A stretch of DNA of 64,000 nucleotides from Kyrpidia tusciae DSM 2912 (GCF_000092905.1 NC_014098.1:2108001-2172000); one strand, 5' to 3'; positions 7,516 to 17,069 are shown, counted from the stretch's first letter. Program-made: numbers and translations. Notes: generated by a model from the letters alone, not told the origin.

Positions 7516-8013
7516 GTTATTTCTATTCATTTACGACGCGGTCACTGAGGCAAGAAGACTGGGATTAAAGGTTCGCTTGACTGTCGGGGAAGCATCCCGG
7601 ACCTCCTGGAACACATTGAGACGGTGGCCCAAGCTGCATTGGCAGCAGGCGTGAATCGCATCAGTTTGGCGGATACGGTGGGCGTATGGGAGCCGCCAAT
7701 TTGTCAGAAGTGGGTAGCCCGGGCCGTGCAGGAGTTGCGGTGACCGTTTGAAGTTCACTTACACAACGATCTGGGGCTTGCTGTCGCCCATGCCCTGGTG
7801 GCAATCGACGCCGGGGCGGCCGTGATTGACGTATCCATCATGGGACTGGGTGAGAGGGCCGGGATCGCGGATTTGATCCAGCTGTCGGTCGTCCTGCATA
7901 CCTTGCATGGCGAACAGCAGTTTCCACTGCACAGGATCCCGGAATTGGGGCGAGCAGTTGGTCTTCTGACAGCGGTTCACCCCGACGCCCTGCGCCCCGT
8001 AGAGGGTCGCCAT
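7516..8013 (+). pseudogene. homocitrate synthase / isopropylmalate synthase-like gene remnant
   Basis: This is an internal fragment of an HMGL-like (DRE-TIM) acyltransferase. Pieces in order are DAVTEARRLGLKVRLTVGEA; then, after a frameshift near 7595, PDLLEHIETVAQAALAAG and RISLADTVGVWEP. A TGA at 7741-7743 follows, then FEVHLHNDLGLAVAHALVA, DAGAAVIDVSIMGLGERAG and finally PVEGRHAF. The metal-binding HLHNDLG and the NGLGERAG-like motif identify the family. The N-terminal active site (DGEQ) and the C-terminus are missing. The 3' end fuses directly to a multicopper oxidase fragment. Homocitrate, isopropylmalate or citramalate synthase cannot be told apart from what is left. Confidence 0.8.
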
Positions 8014-8095
8014 GCCTTTTATCGCGTTCACGGCGGACACCCCCGGGCAATGGATGTTCCACTGCGATATTCTCGACCACACTGTCCCCCAGTGA
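8011..8095 (+). pseudogene. multicopper oxidase C-terminal remnant
   Basis: One short frame reads PFIAFTADTPGQWMFHCDIL and then DHTVPQ before TGA 8093-8095. It matches the C-terminal copper-binding segment of multicopper oxidases (ADNPGxWxFHCHILEH), with Asp in place of the second His. It begins where the homocitrate-synthase-like remnant ends and is in a different frame, so a deletion has joined two unrelated genes. It is not functional. Confidence 0.7.
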
Positions 8096-8234
8096 AGCGG
8101 CGGATGGATCGGCCCACCAAATGGCCTCTATGGGCGGTTCAATCACGTTCATCAACGTAATAAGTTACGCAGTTTATCGAAACCGGTGCCGACACCGGTG
8201 GCATACGGCGGACGGGAGCCGGGCATGAGGGGGA

Positions 8235-9314
8235 TCATACTTTGCGGCGCTGGCGCCACCGGTGTACTACGACAGCCAAGAGAGGCACGGCAATCCCTGT
8301 GAATGTGAGGTATCCCCAACCCACATACATAACATATTCCAGAAACATTGATTCGTTCCGTATAAAAAAAATACTGCCCGCCCAGGCCAAAACCGCACCG
8401 CTCCATACAGCGGGCCGATAATGCCCTAGCCCAGTCCATTGGCTGATACCCGTTACTAAAGCATAGTGGATAAAAGAACACTGTAAAAAGATACCCACGA
8501 CGACCCCCATCACGTAAAACGTATCCAATCGCTCCAGAAAATCGGCAATCCGAATCGTCCGCACCACCTCCAGGATGGGATAAAGAGAGTAAGCTGCGCT
8601 CGGGCCCAGTACCATGCAGATTGTAGGTTCCGCTACAAGCCCTACTGACGTAATAATCAAAACCATGATTACAAGATCTTTTCCCAACCGTTGTGGAACT
8701 GCCTCGCCCAGCTGCAGAACAAACAGCAACAGCCAAGCGTACATCCATACCACAATGCTGCCTCGCAGAATAGGCGTCCAGCCATCTGCTAAAACGGGGT
8801 GATAATGAGAAGGATCCGCATACTGCATGGAGAGTACCGATATAACCAGCGTAATACCCATCCCGATGGGCGTAATGGTCTCCCCCAATCTCCCAACTGC
8901 TTCCACACCTTGATATACTGCGTACGCAACGGGAATAAGGAACATCGCGTTCACAACATACTCCGGGGTCGAAGGCAGGACCGTGGTGGTCAGAAACAGG
9001 CCCACTTCGCGAAGAACGAAACATTCGACGACGAGCGTCATGATCAAAAACCACAAACTAGGGATCCTTCCCCACCACGGGCCGAAAGCTGTGTGACAGC
9101 CCTCAACCAGCGATTGTCCGGGAAACGTCTGTCGGAACCACGTAATCACCCCTGCCACGATTACCCCCTGAGGTATAAAAAGGAAAGGAACGATCCAAGC
9201 GTCTCGAACGGTGAATTGTCCAATGGCAAACGGCAATGTCAGAAACCCAGTACCCAGAAAGAGCCAAATGCTCAACATTACGAACTGTACGCGGGACAGT
9301 TGCTGTGTATGCAT
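8235..9314 (-). CDS. spore germination receptor permease subunit, GerB/GerAB family
   Basis: A 359-residue APC-type membrane protein with about ten helices, of the family forming the B subunit of nutrient germination receptors in the inner spore membrane. The N-terminus (LSRVQFVMLSIWLFLGTGFL) and the segment PSLWFLIMTLVVECFVLREV are typical. ATG 9314 follows GGAGGG closely; a TTG 7 codons upstream is an alternative. It starts 31 bases after the gerA-type gene and is in the same operon. No GerC lipoprotein gene follows, so the receptor is incomplete unless a C subunit is supplied from elsewhere. The reading frame itself is undamaged. Confidence 0.88.
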   Translation of the reverse strand: MHTQQLSRVQFVMLSIWLFLGTGFLTLPFAIGQFTVRDAWIVPFLFIPQGVIVAGVITWFRQTFPGQSLVEGCHTAFGPWWGRIPSLWFLIMTLVVECFVLREVGLFLTTTVLPSTPEYVVNAMFLIPVAYAVYQGVEAVGRLGETITPIGMGITLVISVLSMQYADPSHYHPVLADGWTPILRGSIVVWMYAWLLLFVLQLGEAVPQRLGKDLVIMVLIITSVGLVAEPTICMVLGPSAAYSLYPILEVVRTIRIADFLERLDTFYVMGVVVGIFLQCSFIHYALVTGISQWTGLGHYRPAVWSGAVLAWAGSIFFIRNESMFLEYVMYVGWGYLTFTGIAVPLLAVVVHRWRQRRKV

Positions 9315-9345
9315 AGGCCCTCCAAGGATTTTCAATCTTTATCTT

Positions 9346-10916
9346 TTATGGCGGATCTTGTTCTGTCTGACCCGGCAGGGGCTTCGGTATACCCGCGCTC
9401 CTGGTCAAATCTACCGACTCCATGGTTTTTGGACGGTGGCGCATCTGCCACCACGGTGGCCTGGTAAATACATCTTTGATGTCGGGCCACATAAAGGGCG
9501 CAATCGGCGACAGGTACGGAACCCCAAAGGAACGCAGGGAAACCAGGTGAGTCCACAAGATGAGCACCGCGATAATGATCCCGTACAGACCAAGCACCCC
9601 GGCCATGATAGTCATAGGAAAACGCAAGATCCGCAGTGTAATGGCAATGTTGTAACTGGGTATGGTAAAAGAAGCAATCCCGGTCAGGGCCACGATGATC
9701 ACCATCGCCGGCGACACGATTCCGGCGGCAACAGCCGCCTCATCGATCACCAGGGCCCCGACGATGCTCACCGATTGACCCACAGCTTTCGGCAGGCGAA
9801 TCCCCGCCTCCCTCAGGGCCTCGAAGGTGATCTCCATGATCAGGGCCTCCACCACCGACGGGAAAGGAATTTGTTCGTGGGTTGACATCCGAGTCATCAA
9901 GAGGGTTGTCGGAATCATCTCCTGATGGTAGGACAACAAGGCCACGTAAGTGGCCGGCAGCAGGAGGGCCATCCAAAAGAAAAGGTGCCGGAGTAATCGA
10001 ACCGCCGCGGCCATCGTATATCGTTCAAAATAGTCTTCCGGAGACTGTAAAAAATTGACGAAAATGGCCGGCACCAAAAGCGCATTCGGACTGCCGTCGA
10101 CAATGATTCCCACGCGCCCCTGGAGAGCCTCGGCAGCCAGGCGATCCGGCCGTTCCGTGTACTCAATTGTGGGGAAGGGGGAAAAAGGGGCGTCGTCGAT
10201 CAGTTCCTCGATGTACTCAGAATCGAGGATGGAATCGACATTGATCCGCTGTAGGCGTTCCCGACATTCTTCCACAAACCCCGGTTTCACGATACCCTGA
10301 ATGTAAACGGGGGCGACCGTTGTCTTGGAGACTCTTCCGAGCGTCATGTATTCCACTTTTACCCGGGGACTCTTGAGCCGGCGGCGAATGAGCCCGAGAT
10401 TGGTTTGCAAGCTCTCCGTAAATCCTTCTTGAGGCCCTCGTACCACCGACTCCACGGTTGCCTTCTCCACGGCGCCCGGCCCTGAAAGTCCATCACGTCC
10501 ATGGCCACGGCCCGATCAAAGCCGTCAACGCAGAGAACCGCCTGGCCGTTCCCAATCGCTGCATTGATTTCTTTTACGGTCTTCACCGTGTTCAAGGAAA
10601 CCGTTTGCAGGACCCGTTCGAGACCATCCAAGGATATATCGGGTCCATCCCAGGTGGCAAGTGGTTCAAGGAGCCCCTCCTGGGCCAGTTCTTTTCCGAT
10701 CAGGGTGTAAATCCATACGACAAAACCCCTGCGGTTCCCGACCTGAACCCAGCGAAACCGGACGTCGTCACAATGCCCCCACACTTCAGCCAGTCGACCA
10801 TACATCTCGTCAATGCTTTTGGACAACTCGTTGTAACCTTGCGGGACTTCGGGAGCAGACCAACTGATGTTTTTCTTCCGCTTCTCTTTTTGCCGCCTTG
10901 CACGTTTTCCCCGCAT
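9346..10916 (-). pseudogene. spore germination receptor A subunit (GerKA/GerAA family), frameshifted
   Basis: The N-terminal part (start 10916, GYNELSKSIDEMYGRL, VLCVDGFDRAVAMDV, DFQGRA) and the C-terminal part (VEKATVESVVRGPQEGFTES onward, with membrane helices such as FFWMALLLPATYVALLSY) are in different frames. They join near 10475, inside GGGCCGGGCGCCGTGG. Family members read straight through here (...RA-VEEP..VIRGPREGFTE), so a 1- or 2-base change broke the gene, unless the base call is wrong. The rest of the protein is collinear with GerA proteins. Without full-length A subunit the linked GerB protein probably has no partner. Confidence 0.85.
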
Positions 10917-11088
10917 TGCCCCACCAAGTCTCGTCTAAAGATCACTTCTGGATTATTATGCCAAGGAATCTGCCCATTTATGCGAATGTCCGAGTTATCA
11001 TCTGAGTGCGCAAGAAAGCCTGCGATCGTTACATACGGAAGACTGTTTCCGGGGAAGATAAGTGGCAAAAGTCAGGAGGTGTTGTACA

Positions 11089-11316
11089 ATGGCACGTGGC
11101 CAAAAGAGGAATACTCGCGTTGTCCCGGGCGCTCTCCGGGCCCTGGATCAGTTAAAGTACGACGTGGCCCAGGAACTGGGCATCCAGGTGCCGGCGGATG
11201 ATTATTGGGGAACCATGACGACGCGGGATACCGGGGCAATCTGAGGAAACATTACCCGCAAACTTGTTGCTTTAGCAGAGCAACAACTGGCCTCTCAGAC
11301 TTTCGGGATTCAATAA
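11089..11316 (+). pseudogene. alpha/beta-type small acid-soluble spore protein with an internal TGA
   Basis: An ideal AGGAGGT (11074-11080) precedes ATG 11089. The frame reads VVPGALRALDQLKYDVAQEL (SASP helix 1 with the protease cleavage region) and reaches TGA at 11242-11244. In the same frame it continues GNITRKLVALAEQQLASQT to TAA 11316. The usual family text at that point is GGxITKxLV, so TGA replaces GGA (Gly). The truncated 51-residue product would lack the second DNA-binding helix. A CATAC at 11032 could be the -10 of a SigG promoter, but the -35 is weak. Sequencing error, true loss and readthrough all remain possible. Confidence 0.85.
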
Positions 11317-11326
11317 TAACCGCAAA

Positions 11327-11357
11327 GAGGGCTGTCTCATTCCGGGAGACTGCCCTC
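11327..11357 (+). terminator. hairpin after the SASP gene
   Basis: GAGGGC-T-GTCTC and GAGAC-T-GCCCTC form an 11-bp stem with one internal mismatch, 10 bases after the SASP stop. The following sequence is only weakly T-rich, so it may be a terminator or a 3' protective hairpin. Confidence 0.55.
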
Positions 11358-11393
11358 GCTCGTTCCTTTCGATAAACTCTGTGACCGAGATAC

Positions 11394-11753
11394 TCATGAC
11401 GACGCCGAGGCCCGTTGCCGTTCGGGCACATCGACGACCTGACCGGCAAGCCCGTGCTTCGTCCGGTACCAATAGTGAGGCTTCGTCAGCAGTTCCACCA
11501 GCGCCCAGTAACTCGCGATGGAGTGCAACAGCCAGTAAATCGGCATCAGTAACCCCCACCACAGGAAATCCTTGTATCCCCTCTTCCAGCCCCCCCATAC
11601 GGCCAGCAGGACCATCACCGTATTGCCGAACACAAACGAAACTGTCGCGGGCCAGCGCACCCAGGGATCCGTAAAGAGTAGGTCCGGGCCGTAATGAAAG
11701 AACGTGTAATTCAAAAACAGCGCCCACAAAATCAGATTCGTCAAAAGGGTCAA
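11394..11753 (-). pseudogene. 3' fragment of the IS3-interrupted glycosyltransferase
   Basis: A minus-strand frame that begins PLTLLTNLILWALF at the IS3 border and ends at 11394. It is rich in Trp and membrane helices (VSFVFGNTVMVLLAVWGG, LLMPIYWLLHSIASYW), as in the C-terminus of processive family 2 glycosyltransferases. It continues the gene fragment 13124-14618 on the other side of the IS element. It is unlikely to be translated as an independent gene. Confidence 0.8.
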
Positions 11754-11814
11754 AGGTGCAGTATAATGGACCCAAGAAACTGGACAACAAGAAGGGAGAT
11801 TTTAAGGTAGGTCC

Positions 11815-12147
11815 ATGCCGAGAAAAAAGTATGATACTGACTTCAAAACCAAAGTTGTCCTGGAAATTCTCAAAGAGGAAAAGACGCTCTCGCAATTGGC
11901 ATCCGAATATGGTGTTCATGTCAATCAACTCCGCCAGTGGCGGGATATCGCCTTGGAAAACTGGCCACAAGCGTTTGAACCTGAGAATAAACAGCTGGCA
12001 AAAATTCGTTCAGAATATGAAGACAAGATCCAAGAATTGTATGCGGAGGTCGGTCGCCTGAGCACACAATTGTCTTGGTTGGAAAAAAAATCTCGCCTCG
12101 CTCAGTCGAGAGGACAGGCTGGCTCTCATCGATTTCCAAGAACGTGA
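11815..12147 (+). CDS. IS3-family transposase OrfA (helix-turn-helix)
   Basis: This 110-residue protein carries a leucine-zipper/HTH DNA-binding part (MPRKKYDTDFKTKVVLEIL, LASEYGVHVNQLRQWRD) and a coiled coil (KIQELYAEVGRLSTQLSWLE). Shortly before its end, at A8 (12083-12090), a -1 slip enters the orfB frame to give the OrfAB transposase. The part after the slip site in this frame is not conserved-looking. Start ATG 11815 has AAGGTAGG upstream. Confidence 0.88.
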   Translation: MPRKKYDTDFKTKVVLEILKEEKTLSQLASEYGVHVNQLRQWRDIALENWPQAFEPENKQLAKIRSEYEDKIQELYAEVGRLSTQLSWLEKKSRLAQSRGQAGSHRFPRT

Positions 12148-12928
12148 ACTCCCGCTCGCCGTTCAGGCCGAGCTTCTGGGCTTAAATCGGTCCAGCCTGT
12201 ACTACAGGCCGGTCGGACCATCCGAGGAGGAGGTGAGGCTCAAACACCGGATTGACCAAATCTACACGGAGCATCCGTTCTACGGTTCCCGGCGCATCAC
12301 GGCCATTTTACGCAGTGAACATTGGACCGTCAACCGCAAGGCCGTCCAGCGTCATATGCGGGAAATGGGGATTGCCGGCATCACTCCGGGTCCCAATTTG
12401 AGCCGGCGCGCCCAGGCACACCGGGTGTATCCCTACCTGTTGCACGGCTTGAAGATCGAGCGTCCGAATCAGGTCTGGGGCATCGACATCACGTATATCC
12501 GCATGGCGCATGGCTGGATGTATCTGGTGGCGATCCTGGACTGGTACTCCCGTTACGTGGTCAGCTATGAGCTGGATCAAACCCTGCATATGGATTTTGT
12601 TCTCAAGGCCTTGCATCGGGCCCTGCGGCAGTGGACGCCGGAGATCATGAATAGCGACCAAGGAAGTCATTTTACCAGCCCGAAGTACACGGACGTCCTG
12701 CTAAATCATGGGATTCGGATCAGCATGGACGGCCGGGGTCGAGCCCTGGACAACATCTTCACCGAGCGCCTGTGGCGGAGTCTGAAGCAGGAAGAGGTGT
12801 ATCTTCACGACTACCAAACGCCGAAACAGGCTCGGGAAGGGATCGCCAGATACCTGGAGTTCTACAACCACAAGCGCCCGCACCAGTCCCTGGGATACGT
12901 GACGCCGGCCTCTGTGTTCGGGCTCTAG
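12090..12928 (+). CDS. IS3-family transposase OrfB (DDE integrase), made by -1 frameshifting
   Basis: The frame opens at the A8 slip site (NLASLSREDRLALIDFQERE), so the enzyme is expected as an OrfA-OrfB fusion. A GTG-initiated internal product at 12233 would lack the N-terminal part. After an HTH_21-like segment (HPFYGSRRITAIL) the rve integrase core shows the DDE residues: D in VWGIDITYI, D in IMNSDQGSHFTS and E in FTERLWRSLKQE. The C-terminus (YLEFYNHKRPHQSLGY) is typical. The element looks complete and possibly active. Confidence 0.88.
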
Positions 12929-13123
12929 AGGGGGCCCCTCCGCCAAGGAGGGGGATCCTCCTGCCAAGAACGAGCACCAACGACGAAGGGGGGCTCCTCC
13001 ACCAGAATGATCGAGGGATGATCCAGAAATGGAAAACAGGTCCGGCGTCCATATCCAAATTCAGGAATCTCAACACACTTTAAAAAGGGCCAAAAAAATG
13101 TCTTGACAATGGGGTCCACCTCA

Positions 13124-14618
13124 CAGAGCCCACAAACAAAAGAAACGCCCCGTATTGTTTGAAACCGAAATTCTTGAACATCTGAACAGGGCGCCTCGTA
13201 TACACCAGCGTTGTCTGCATGTATCCTTTGATCCAGCGAACCCGTTGCCGCAGCCAGTTCATGAGAAGACTGTTGGCTTCCTCCCAGGTTGTGGAAGGCA
13301 ACATTCGCACTTTGATTCGGTACCTTGCCGCCCGCATCCCAAGATCCGCATCTTCCGTTACATTATAGGCATCCCACCCGCCAATCTGACGCAACGTCTC
13401 CACAGGAAAATGGTTGCTTGTGCCGCCGAGCGGAATCGGCAACCGCCACCCGTGCAATCCAGGAAGCAGGATGTCAAACCAATTGGCGTATTCCAGAGCA
13501 AACCACCGGGTCAATAAATTCTGTCTGCTGTTGTAGAATTGCAGGGCACACTGCAGAATGGTGTCATCCCCCCAAGCCTGAAACCCTGCCAGGGCTTTGT
13601 ACAATTGGTCATGTTCCGGAATGTCCTCCGCATCATAAATGGTGAGGTACTTCCCCCGAGCAAACATAAGGCCGTAGTTGCATGCTTTCGGTTTGGTCCG
13701 GGGCCCCAGCGGCGGAATGTACACAAACCGAAAATGCCCTGGCGGCCGACATTGTTTCAGATATTCAATCGTCTGTCGATCGTCCTCTTCCACAAGCAAC
13801 AGGACATCAAGGCGGTTCGGCGGATAGTCCAGGTTTTTGATCGCTTCAATCGATTGTCTCAAGACATGTTCCGGTTCTCGATACAAGGGCACCAAGATGC
13901 TGTACACGGGCCACTCGGATCTTGGCAGTCGGGAGATGGGTTCTAGATCAAGGACAACGTCCTTGTGTCCCAAAGTCAGCCAGACCTTGAACACCCACTG
14001 AAGCAGGTAGATTCCTTGCAGGATAAGAAAAGAGCCCAAAAGAACCTTTGTCGGAAAAAGCCATGCCACCACGATAAAAACCACAAGAGCAATACTCATG
14101 ACAATCCGTTGTGACCGACCGAGCCTTTCCCGGGCGGATTCCTCCGGCGACCGATAGAACAGGCCGTCCGCAGCCCACTTGACCAAGTCAACCTTCCAAA
14201 AACGCCTGACAAGTTCGAAGAAATCGCGTTCGCCAATCACCCGCACCGAGATCTGTTCTGTCTGGTATGTGTCTTTGATCCAGGTTAAGGCCGACTCCGA
14301 CCCCGGATAGATGGTCCACACTTCAAGCTGATCTTCAACCCGCCGAACCGGCAGTGTTTGATAACGGAGCACTTCCTGATAGGAAACTCTTTCAATTAAG
14401 GAAATGTCAACCAAATTCGCATGCTCACTCGCGTTTTCCAAAAATGGAAGGTGATAATGCTCCGCCAGGATTTGCAACAATTCCCGCGAGGTTATGTACC
14501 CCAAGCTCAGCGCAAGCCATCCCGTTCTCCCGCCTGTCTGCTGCTGCGCCTCTAAAACTCTGTCCAACTGATCCTTTGTCAATAGACCGCGTTTCAGAAA
14601 ACGCTCCCCAATTTGCAT
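13124..14618 (-). pseudogene. family 2 glycosyltransferase with N-terminal MshEN-like domain, 5' part, split by IS3
   Basis: The N-terminal 130 residues resemble the MshEN/GspE_N domain that often binds cyclic di-GMP (MQIGERFLKRGLLTKDQLDR, RTGWLALSLGYITSREL). Two membrane helices follow (about residues 185-230), then a processive GT2 domain with DxD-type YDAEDIPEHD, TED in NVTEDADLG and the RQRVRW motif. This resembles XagB-like exopolysaccharide synthases. The frame enters IS3 after LLFVGSV; the missing C-terminal helices are at 11394-11753. Upstream of ATG 14618 only a weak, distant AAGGGTG is seen. The intact gene would have made a membrane polysaccharide, perhaps under c-di-GMP control. 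Confidence 0.85.
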
Positions 14619-14756
14619 GCGCAGATGTCACACCCTTACGATGGTGGCTCTCCCACTAACATACAGCGAAAATCAATCACCTACTTTTCATACCAAACGT
14701 TTCAAGATTACGCAATAGCAAAAAGAGGTCTTGAGAATGCGATCAAGATCAACTTT

Positions 14757-15068
14757 TCATTTCCGCCCTTTCGGAACCCACCACCCGGCCTTCTTCCCGG
14801 AGTGATCATCCAGATACACCCTGCCGTTTCGAAGCACCAGAACCCCTTCCCATACCTCATCCTCATCCGGTCCAAACAGCATGATCCGCACCCGGCTCCC
14901 GGTTTCCACCGCTTCGGCCAGCACATACCGCAATTCCGCTAACTGGTCTTCCGTCAACTCCGGCTCCCGGCGTCGGTTCGCCTCCCGCTCCATCCGTTCC
15001 GCCATGTCCCGGTGTTCGGGAAGCACCAGCCGCATGGCGGAAAAGAGATTGCCTTCCGTGATCCGCAT
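14757..15068 (-). CDS. YolD-like family protein
   Basis: A 103-residue soluble protein. The N-terminus (RITEGNLFSAMRLVLPEH, with a following LTEDQLAELRYVLAEAV) fits the YolD-like family of small Bacilli proteins often found next to UV-damage-type DNA polymerases. No polymerase gene is adjacent here. The second half (RVRIMLFGPDEDEVWEGVLV) is a predicted small beta barrel. ATG 15068 is preceded by AGGAGGG at about 10 bases; the frame is open upstream but lacks another good start. Function in the cell is not established. Confidence 0.65.
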   Translation of the reverse strand: MRITEGNLFSAMRLVLPEHRDMAERMEREANRRREPELTEDQLAELRYVLAEAVETGSRVRIMLFGPDEDEVWEGVLVLRNGRVYLDDHSGKKAGWWVPKGRK

Positions 15069-15253
15069 CCTTTTGGTTCCCTCCTGTATGCCTTGGTCAT
15101 TGCGGTTTTTCTCCCAGCCACGGCCGAAACGGCCCGTCCGTACAGCTCCAAGGATCAGCCTCGTCAGGACCCGGAACCTCCCCCCACTTTGGCCCATGAA
15201 TGAGTCGGCTCCCTGTCGAGCCTTTCCGGGTCGACGCTTCCCGAGCAGATTTA

Positions 15254-16699
15254 TCAGATGACTGTCGTTTTCGACGATGCCGCCATGCGCGTCGAAATGA
15301 GCAACGTGGCCACGGCACCAAGGATCGCGGCACTCCCGAACGCGATCCTCGAACCGATAACGAGCGCCGATTCACTGTAATGAGAGGATGTTCCGATCGC
15401 CGTCTCAAGCAACACGACGGCAAGCGCCACACCGGACACCCGTCCAAAGTTTCGTATGGTGGCCAGCAGACTCCCGATGAGCCCGGTTTGCGCCACCGGC
15501 ACACTCTCCAGAATCGACACGTTGTTCGGGGCGGTAAACAAGCCCATCCCCAGGCCAAACAGGGCCTGTGCCGCGACGACGGCCGGCTTCGAAGTGCCGC
15601 TTCCGAACCCCGCCATCCACAGCAAAGCCGCGGTCACGATTGCCATGCCGACCGTCGTCGGCCATTTCGGGCCATATTTGTCTGTCAACCAACCCGCCAC
15701 CGGGGAAATCAGGATCATCGCAACAGCTTGGGACGTCATGAGCAATCCGACATGCGCTATCGGCTCGTGCATCACCTGGTGAAGGAACAACGGCAGAATG
15801 AACGTGGGGAACATCATGATGACATACGAAAGATAACCTGCGACGTTCCCAATGGCAAACCGGGCGGAACGGAACAGCCGCAGGTCGATAAGAGGTTCGC
15901 GAATACGCGATTCGCGCATCATGAACAGAAGCCATGCTCCGATGCTTAGACCACCCGCCATGATGCTCCTGCCGCTCATCCATCCCCAACTGTTCCCATT
16001 CGACAAAAAAAGAAGCGTTCCCGCCATGGCAACAAAGAACCACAACGAGCCCATCCAGTCAAATCGCGCCATGGAACGATTCGTGGACATGCGCCTCAAG
16101 AATGCGAGGCTCATCACGATAGAAATCATGCCGAGCGGAATGTTCACCCAGAAAATGGATTTCCAGCCAACGGCCGCCGTCAAGGCACCTCCCAGCGCAG
16201 GACCGACGATGGTCCCTGCAGCCACAACACTGTTGACCAAGCCAAGAGGTCTCCCGCGTTGACCGGCCGGAAATGTGTATGAAATGATCGACATAACGTT
16301 GCCCATAATGGCCGCGCCACCCAGCGCCTGAACAAGGCGAAAAACGATCAGTTGGTCCACATCGGTCGACCATGCACACAAAGCGGATCCTAAGCTGAAA
16401 ACGGTCACCCCGGCAATATAACATGTTCGTCGATCGGTCCGATCAGACATTCCGCCAATCATTGGCAACATGGCGGTGACCACGAGCAGATACCCGGAAA
16501 TGACCCACTGTAAGGCCCCTGGCCCAACATGAAAATCCCGCTGTAACACCGGCACCGCCACGTTAACAATACTGCTGTCCACATTGACCATGAACGTACC
16601 GATCACGACACTGATAAACACCAACCATCGATGTGCTGCCGGTTCGTGTGACTGTCCGGCTTTTTCGAGCGATGCCCTTGGCATACCGTTACTCTCCAT
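15254..16699 (-). CDS. MFS drug efflux transporter, DHA2 (EmrB/QacA) type
   Basis: A 481-residue transporter with about 14 membrane helices and the DHA2 signatures: an N-terminal NVDSSIVNVAVP (acidic residue in helix 1), motif A GGMSDRTDRRTCYIAG and motif C AAGTIVGPALGG. It should export hydrophobic or cationic compounds by proton antiport. It follows a PadR regulator gene with an 11-base overlap, so the two form one operon and the transporter is probably under PadR control. No lesion is visible. Confidence 0.9.
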   Translation of the reverse strand: MESNGMPRASLEKAGQSHEPAAHRWLVFISVVIGTFMVNVDSSIVNVAVPVLQRDFHVGPGALQWVISGYLLVVTAMLPMIGGMSDRTDRRTCYIAGVTVFSLGSALCAWSTDVDQLIVFRLVQALGGAAIMGNVMSIISYTFPAGQRGRPLGLVNSVVAAGTIVGPALGGALTAAVGWKSIFWVNIPLGMISIVMSLAFLRRMSTNRSMARFDWMGSLWFFVAMAGTLLFLSNGNSWGWMSGRSIMAGGLSIGAWLLFMMRESRIREPLIDLRLFRSARFAIGNVAGYLSYVIMMFPTFILPLFLHQVMHEPIAHVGLLMTSQAVAMILISPVAGWLTDKYGPKWPTTVGMAIVTAALLWMAGFGSGTSKPAVVAAQALFGLGMGLFTAPNNVSILESVPVAQTGLIGSLLATIRNFGRVSGVALAVVLLETAIGTSSHYSESALVIGSRIAFGSAAILGAVATLLISTRMAASSKTTVI

Positions 16700-17069
16700 T
16701 TCCGTCTCCTTCCAGTTTTAACGCGCCCGCTCGGATGTGCTTATCAATCATTTGCAAAAAGGACTCCAAGTTTTGCTTACGCAACTGGATGTCCTTGCGC
16801 CACCACATCAATTCTTGTTTCCCTGCATCGGTGATACAGTAGACGCGCTTGGGAGGGCCCGATTCATCCATACTCCACGTCGATTGCACCGAGCCACGCT
16901 GTTCAAGGTCTCTCAAGACCCTGTATACGGCACCACTGTCGATGTTCCACTCTTCGGGTAGCATTGTCCTGATGCGGTTCCACAGCGCCCCGCCGTGCAC
17001 TTCTCCATCCAACAAAAATAAAAGCAAAAAAGCGGGCAAATGGCGGTTCTGTTTCGAATTGAACTCCAT
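16689..17069 (-). CDS. PadR-family transcriptional regulator
   Basis: A 126-residue winged-helix repressor. The N-terminal wHTH includes LLLFLLDGEVHGGALWNRI and SGAVYRVLRDLEQRGSVQS, followed by the conserved PPKRVYCITDAGKQEL and a C-terminal dimerisation helix. It is the first gene of a two-gene operon with the DHA2 efflux pump, the common arrangement in which PadR represses the pump until an inducer binds. Effector unknown. Confidence 0.88.
   Translation of the reverse strand: MEFNSKQNRHLPAFLLLFLLDGEVHGGALWNRIRTMLPEEWNIDSGAVYRVLRDLEQRGSVQSTWSMDESGPPKRVYCITDAGKQELMWWRKDIQLRKQNLESFLQMIDKHIRAGALKLEGDGNGE

Larger units (their letters stand above)
11757..13123 (+). mobile_element. IS3-family insertion sequence
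   Basis: The element is about 1.37 kb, runs from TGCAGTATAATGGACCC to GGGGTCCACCTCA (5'-TG...CA-3' ends) and has imperfect terminal inverted repeats sharing TGGACCC near each end. It holds orfA and orfB joined by a -1 frameshift. It lies in a glycosyltransferase gene, both halves of which are present. I could not see a clean target duplication at the borders, so the exact ends may be off by a few bases. Confidence 0.85.

Noticed and set aside
7531-8155. Minus-strand reading frames of 75-107 codons opposite the homocitrate-synthase-like remnant
   Set aside because: They are antisense to a recognisable pseudogene and have no family-like features or ribosome binding sites.
11742-13140. A target-site duplication flanking the IS3 element
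   Set aside because: The bases outside the TG...CA ends (CAAAGG on one side, CAGAGC on the other) do not form a convincing direct repeat.
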